Origin: Thermoanaerobaculia bacterium
GTDB taxonomy: Bacteria > Acidobacteriota > Thermoanaerobaculia > Multivoradales > UBA5704
NCBI GenBank assembly: GCA_025937035.1
Contig: JAICSG010000336.1
Location: 1-5,258, forward strand
DNA length: 5,258 nt
Direction: 5' to 3'
The notes under the pieces are model-generated. The model ran no database searches and had not been told where the DNA came from. It saw nothing but the letters and a program-made list of their open reading frames with translations. Below, in pieces: positions 1 to 5,258 of this stretch. Made by a program: the position numbers and the translations under genes. Each line of letters starts with the position of its first letter. Within the stretch, counting starts at the first letter, position 1.

Positions 1-1062
1 CAGGCGAAGCTGCCGGATCCGCAAACGCGCCCACCGGCGCTGCACGTTCAAAGAGCCGTAGCCGCGGTCCAGAGGCGGGTTGCTGAGCTGCCGGCGGGTC
101 TCAGGCAGCCTGCGCCTCATGTCCAGGCAGCGACCGGCGGTGGGAGCCAGACCCGGCCGGCGCCTGCCGTCCAGGCTCAACGCCTCCCCCTTCCTCCTTT
201 GGCAGGCCGCAGGCAGATTTCGGTCCCCCCGATCCGCCCCGCGCAGGCAAAGCTGCAACAGGGCTTCGCGCCGGCCGGCCAGAGCAGGGTGCTGCAACGG
301 ATCAAGGCCTACCGGGTGGGCACCGCCAAATCCGTTTACAAGATTCAGGTCGACGGAGGCAAGGTGGTAAAGTACGAGGCTGGCAGATCCGGCATCGACA
401 TCAGCTTTGGTGACATCACGCATGCCGATCACTACTTCAGAACGAAGCAATCAGACCCTGGAGCCCGATTGGTCGAGTGGGACTTTCCAGATGATCTCTA
501 TGAGATGATCGTAGCGAAGATCAAGCATACAGGCGCTGGAGAGATACCCGATATCTGGAAGGCTCCCAAGACGGGAGGAGCCAAGCTGAGCAGACTGCAA
601 AAAATGTGGTTTGCGATTTCCAAGCTCCCGGCTCCCGTCCAATCCTCGGATGATTACGTCAAAGAAATGAATATCTATGCCCCACACTTTGAGCCGCGTT
701 GGATCAAGATTTTCAATGACTTTGCCACAGGCCGCGCCGCCAAGGTGTACACCTATGCTGAATGGATCGGCGCAGAAGAGGACGGCGGAGGAGGCGGCGG
801 CGGGGCCGGGAGCGCGATGGAAGAGAGTAAGGCCGTCAAGGTCAAGCCTAAGGCCAAGGCGGCCAAGGGTGCGGTAGCGCCAGAGGCGAAAGCCGAGGAG
901 GAAAGAAAGCCCGTAGTAATTAAAGTTTGGCTCTACCCTGTCGACGATGAGCAAAGCGGCATGGTCATGCCGGAGTCAGAAGCGAATGAGACCGTCGAAG
1001 ATTCCTCCGACACGTGGAAAACCATGTCTCTCGCGGAGGCTCGGAAGCGTGGGCTCATCTAG
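1..1062 (+). CDS. Unrecognised modular protein, 5'-truncated; possible secreted effector/toxin-like architecture
   Basis: No family was recognised. The frame is open from base 1 to the TAG at 1060-1062 (353 residues visible), so the true start lies left of the window. A TTG at 199 is an internal codon with no convincing ribosome binding site. Visible layout: residues 1-100 are Pro/Ala/Gln/Arg-rich and carry two PAxHVQxA motifs (12-19 and 37-44) plus other VQ or LQR steps. Residues 101-258 look globular, with a strand-like YKIQV, then ISFGD-x-x-HADHYF (135-146), LVEWDFPDDLYEMI (157-170) and an aromatic-rich stretch ending PRWIKIFNDFATGR (232-245). Residues 262-268 are seven glycines, 277-304 a Lys/Ala/Glu linker, and 305-353 an acidic tail beginning VVIKVWLYPVDDE. 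No transmembrane segment is seen. GC is about 67-77% in N-terminal rows (1-60, 121-180) but 55, 52 and 40% at 421-480, 601-660 and 661-720, suggesting a foreign C-terminal part. A GC-rich low-complexity leader joined to a lower-GC globular domain resembles polymorphic toxins or contractile-injection cargo. This is inference only; no catalytic residues can be assigned. That it is coding is fairly certain; its function is not. Confidence 0.5.
   Translation, partial: QAKLPDPQTRPPALHVQRAVAAVQRRVAELPAGLRQPAPHVQAATGGGSQTRPAPAVQAQRLPLPPLAGRRQISVPPIRPAQAKLQQGFAPAGQSRVLQRIKAYRVGTAKSVYKIQVDGGKVVKYEAGRSGIDISFGDITHADHYFRTKQSDPGARLVEWDFPDDLYEMIVAKIKHTGAGEIPDIWKAPKTGGAKLSRLQKMWFAISKLPAPVQSSDDYVKEMNIYAPHFEPRWIKIFNDFATGRAAKVYTYAEWIGAEEDGGGGGGGAGSAMEESKAVKVKPKAKAAKGAVAPEAKAEEERKPVVIKVWLYPVDDEQSGMVMPESEANETVEDSSDTWKTMSLAEARKRGLI
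34..132 (+). repeat. Two PAxHVQxA motifs in the N-terminal leader
   Basis: The reading frame from base 1 encodes PALHVQRA at 34-57 and PAPHVQAA at 109-132, 25 residues apart. The shared His-Val-Gln core uses different codons in the two copies (cac gtt caa against cat gtc cag). The similarity is therefore kept at protein level and is not a fresh DNA duplication. Related VQ steps follow (AVQRR at residues 22-26, AVQAQR at 56-61, VLQR at 97-100). Only two full copies are visible because the gene is cut by the left edge; more could lie upstream. The repeat also supports this reading frame as the coding one. Confidence 0.6.
784..912 (+). other. Low-complexity hinge: seven glycines, then a Lys/Ala/Glu-rich linker
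   Basis: Codons 262-268 are all glycine (784-804), followed by A-G-S and, from residue 277 to 304, a stretch dominated by Lys, Ala, Glu and Val with KPKAKAAK at its centre. Such composition is expected to be flexible. It separates the globular region (about residues 101-258) from a C-terminal segment of about 50 residues. The underlying DNA has closely spaced GG steps from 784 to 810. Confidence 0.7.
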
Positions 1063-1116
1063 GCCAAGGCCAAGCGCCTGATAGCTATGCGGCCCTTGGC
1101 TAAATATTATTTTTTT
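1060..1116 (+). terminator. Probable rho-independent terminator of the left gene
   Basis: The left arm TAGGCCAAGGCC (1060-1071) pairs with the right arm GGCCCTTGGCTA (1091-1102) through 11 base pairs, with one bulged base on each side (1063 and 1093) and a 19-base loop. An A/T-rich stretch follows, ending in seven T at 1110-1116. The stop codon TAG is the base of the stem. The T run lies about 7 bases past the stem, slightly further than ideal. On the minus strand no T run follows the hairpin, so it should act mainly on plus-strand transcripts. Confidence 0.6.
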
Positions 1117-1181
1117 CGTTCGAAGACCACCCTCACATCCACGATCCTGCTGGCGTCGACCTCCCGTCCCATTCTACAGGC

Positions 1182-2015
1182 TCAAGGAGACACAGGCTCC
1201 AGAATGAAATGATCGAGCACCGTCCGCTCGAGCTCGCCGCCCATCGCCTCCAGGGCGGCGTGGAGCTCCGCGAGATGCCGGGGGCGGAGCTCCAGGACGT
1301 GCTCCAGCGGCTGGTAGGTGGTGCCGGAGCGGTAGGCGAGCCCCTTCATGCGGGTCATCTCGACGTGGCAGCCGAGATAGTAGCGGACATGGTGGCCGGC
1401 GGCGAAACGGACCAGCCGCTCGACGCTCCGGCGGTAGGCCTCTCCGTCCCGAACGTATAGAAAACCGGGATAGAAGACGTCGCCGCTCAGCATCAGCTGG
1501 GTCTGGGCGTCGTAGACCGCGAAGTGATCGTCCCGCTGGCGGTCCATGTGGCCGGGCACGGGGATCAGCGCCAGCTCGCGCCCGCCGAGATCGAAGCCCG
1601 CCGCTTCCTCCGGCCAATTCCGGAAGCCGAAAAACCTTTCGACAGCGGCCAGGCCCGGCTCCACCAGCGTGGTCCCGGGCTGGCTCCGGAATTGATCGTC
1701 CCCCGCCACGTGATCCTCATGGCCGTGGGAGTGCGCGACCACCAGCTCCAGACCGGGCCGGTCGTGGATCGCCTGCCACTGCCCGATGATCCCCTGGACC
1801 ACCGAGCGGACGGGCACGCCTCCGGCGCCGGTATCGATCAGCAAGGCCCTTTCGGTGCCGAAGAGAAGGTAGAGGAAAGGCGCCTCGAAATTCGTGCACT
1901 TGCTCTGGCGCAGGATGTAGGTGTCCTTGTCGTACGCGTACACCTGGAGCGGCGGATCGGCCGACAGGGCGCAGTCAGGCGCGCCGTGGATCCAGCGCAC
2001 GTCGAGGCCGGGCAT
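1182..2015 (-). CDS. Metallo-beta-lactamase-fold metal-dependent hydrolase
   Basis: This complete gene encodes 277 residues of a metallo-beta-lactamase-fold hydrolase, probably cytoplasmic because no signal peptide is visible. All binuclear metal ligands of the superfamily can be seen: the H-x-H-x-D-H motif within HSHGHEDHVAG (H97, H99, D101, H102), GH at 155-156 (H156), SGD at 177-179 (D179, bridging) and GCH at 215-217 (H217). The N-terminal strand pair FLYLLFG...ALLIDTGAGG (48-66) is the usual start of the fold. The length fits small single-domain members of the glyoxalase II-like or general hydrolase group. The substrate cannot be told from sequence, so no gene symbol is given. The ATG at 2013-2015 lies three bases after the kinase stop codon, and the two genes share a reading frame, so co-transcription and translational coupling are likely. 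Only a weak purine-rich ribosome binding site is visible, inside the kinase 3' end. No terminator is seen after its TGA on the minus strand. Family call confident; role open. Confidence 0.9.
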   Translation of the reverse strand: MPGLDVRWIHGAPDCALSADPPLQVYAYDKDTYILRQSKCTNFEAPFLYLLFGTERALLIDTGAGGVPVRSVVQGIIGQWQAIHDRPGLELVVAHSHGHEDHVAGDDQFRSQPGTTLVEPGLAAVERFFGFRNWPEEAAGFDLGGRELALIPVPGHMDRQRDDHFAVYDAQTQLMLSGDVFYPGFLYVRDGEAYRRSVERLVRFAAGHHVRYYLGCHVEMTRMKGLAYRSGTTYQPLEHVLELRPRHLAELHAALEAMGGELERTVLDHFILEPVSP

Positions 2016-2018
2016 GAT

Positions 2019-5258
<3,240 letters not shown>

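Noticed and set aside
199..201. TTG as start of the left gene
   Set aside because: The frame is open back to base 1 with related motifs upstream, and no ribosome binding site precedes this TTG.
80..370. Plus-strand 96-codon frame at the left edge
   Set aside because: It is Arg/Ser/Pro-rich low complexity and overlaps the frame that is open from base 1, carries the HVQ repeats and continues to a terminator.
784..810. Possible G-quadruplex on the plus strand
   Set aside because: The runs are mostly only two G long and are fully explained by the glycine codons; there is no regulatory context.
451..954. Minus-strand 167-codon frame opposite the left gene
   Set aside because: It is antisense to the supported gene, has no recognisable domain, and mirrors the codon pattern of the plus strand.
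1177..1199. Short direct repeat CAGGCTC on both sides of the hydrolase stop codon
   Set aside because: Seven bases twice within 23 bases is expected by chance here, and no mobile element or attachment site accompanies it.

Overview
The window is GC-rich bacterial DNA: hand counts of single 60-base rows give about 70-75% GC in the two minus-strand genes. Its signalling and hydrolase genes are of kinds common in high-GC Gram-negative bacteria with large genomes, such as Rhizobiales/Rhodospirillales-type alphaproteobacteria or myxobacteria-like lineages. The sequence does not fix the taxon. There are three protein genes, two of them cut by the window edges. I see no RNA gene, insertion sequence, CRISPR array or origin.

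Left part (1-1062, plus strand): the 3' portion of an unrecognised gene whose frame is open from the first base (353 residues visible). It has a Pro/Ala/Gln-rich N-terminal stretch with a repeated PAxHVQxA motif, a globular region of about 150 residues, a seven-glycine hinge, a Lys/Ala/Glu-rich linker and a short acidic C-terminus. GC falls from about 67-77% in the N-terminal stretch to about 40-55% in the globular part. That mosaic recalls modular secreted effector or toxin proteins, but no catalytic family was identified. A probable rho-independent terminator overlaps its stop codon (1060-1116).

Right part (5258-1182, minus strand): a probable two-gene operon converging on the first gene. 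Upstream lies a very large hybrid histidine kinase, truncated by the right edge, with order GAF tail - HisKA - HATPase - REC - PAS - PAS - HisKA - HATPase - REC. It therefore holds two complete kinase/receiver modules in one chain. Three bases after its stop, in the same reading frame, starts a metallo-beta-lactamase-fold hydrolase with a full set of zinc ligands.

Working together: the kinase probably senses a signal through its GAF and PAS domains and passes phosphate to its own two receivers. No DNA-binding output domain is visible, so the output must go to a partner encoded elsewhere. The co-transcribed hydrolase may act in the same pathway, but its substrate is unknown. The left gene is convergent and probably functionally unrelated.
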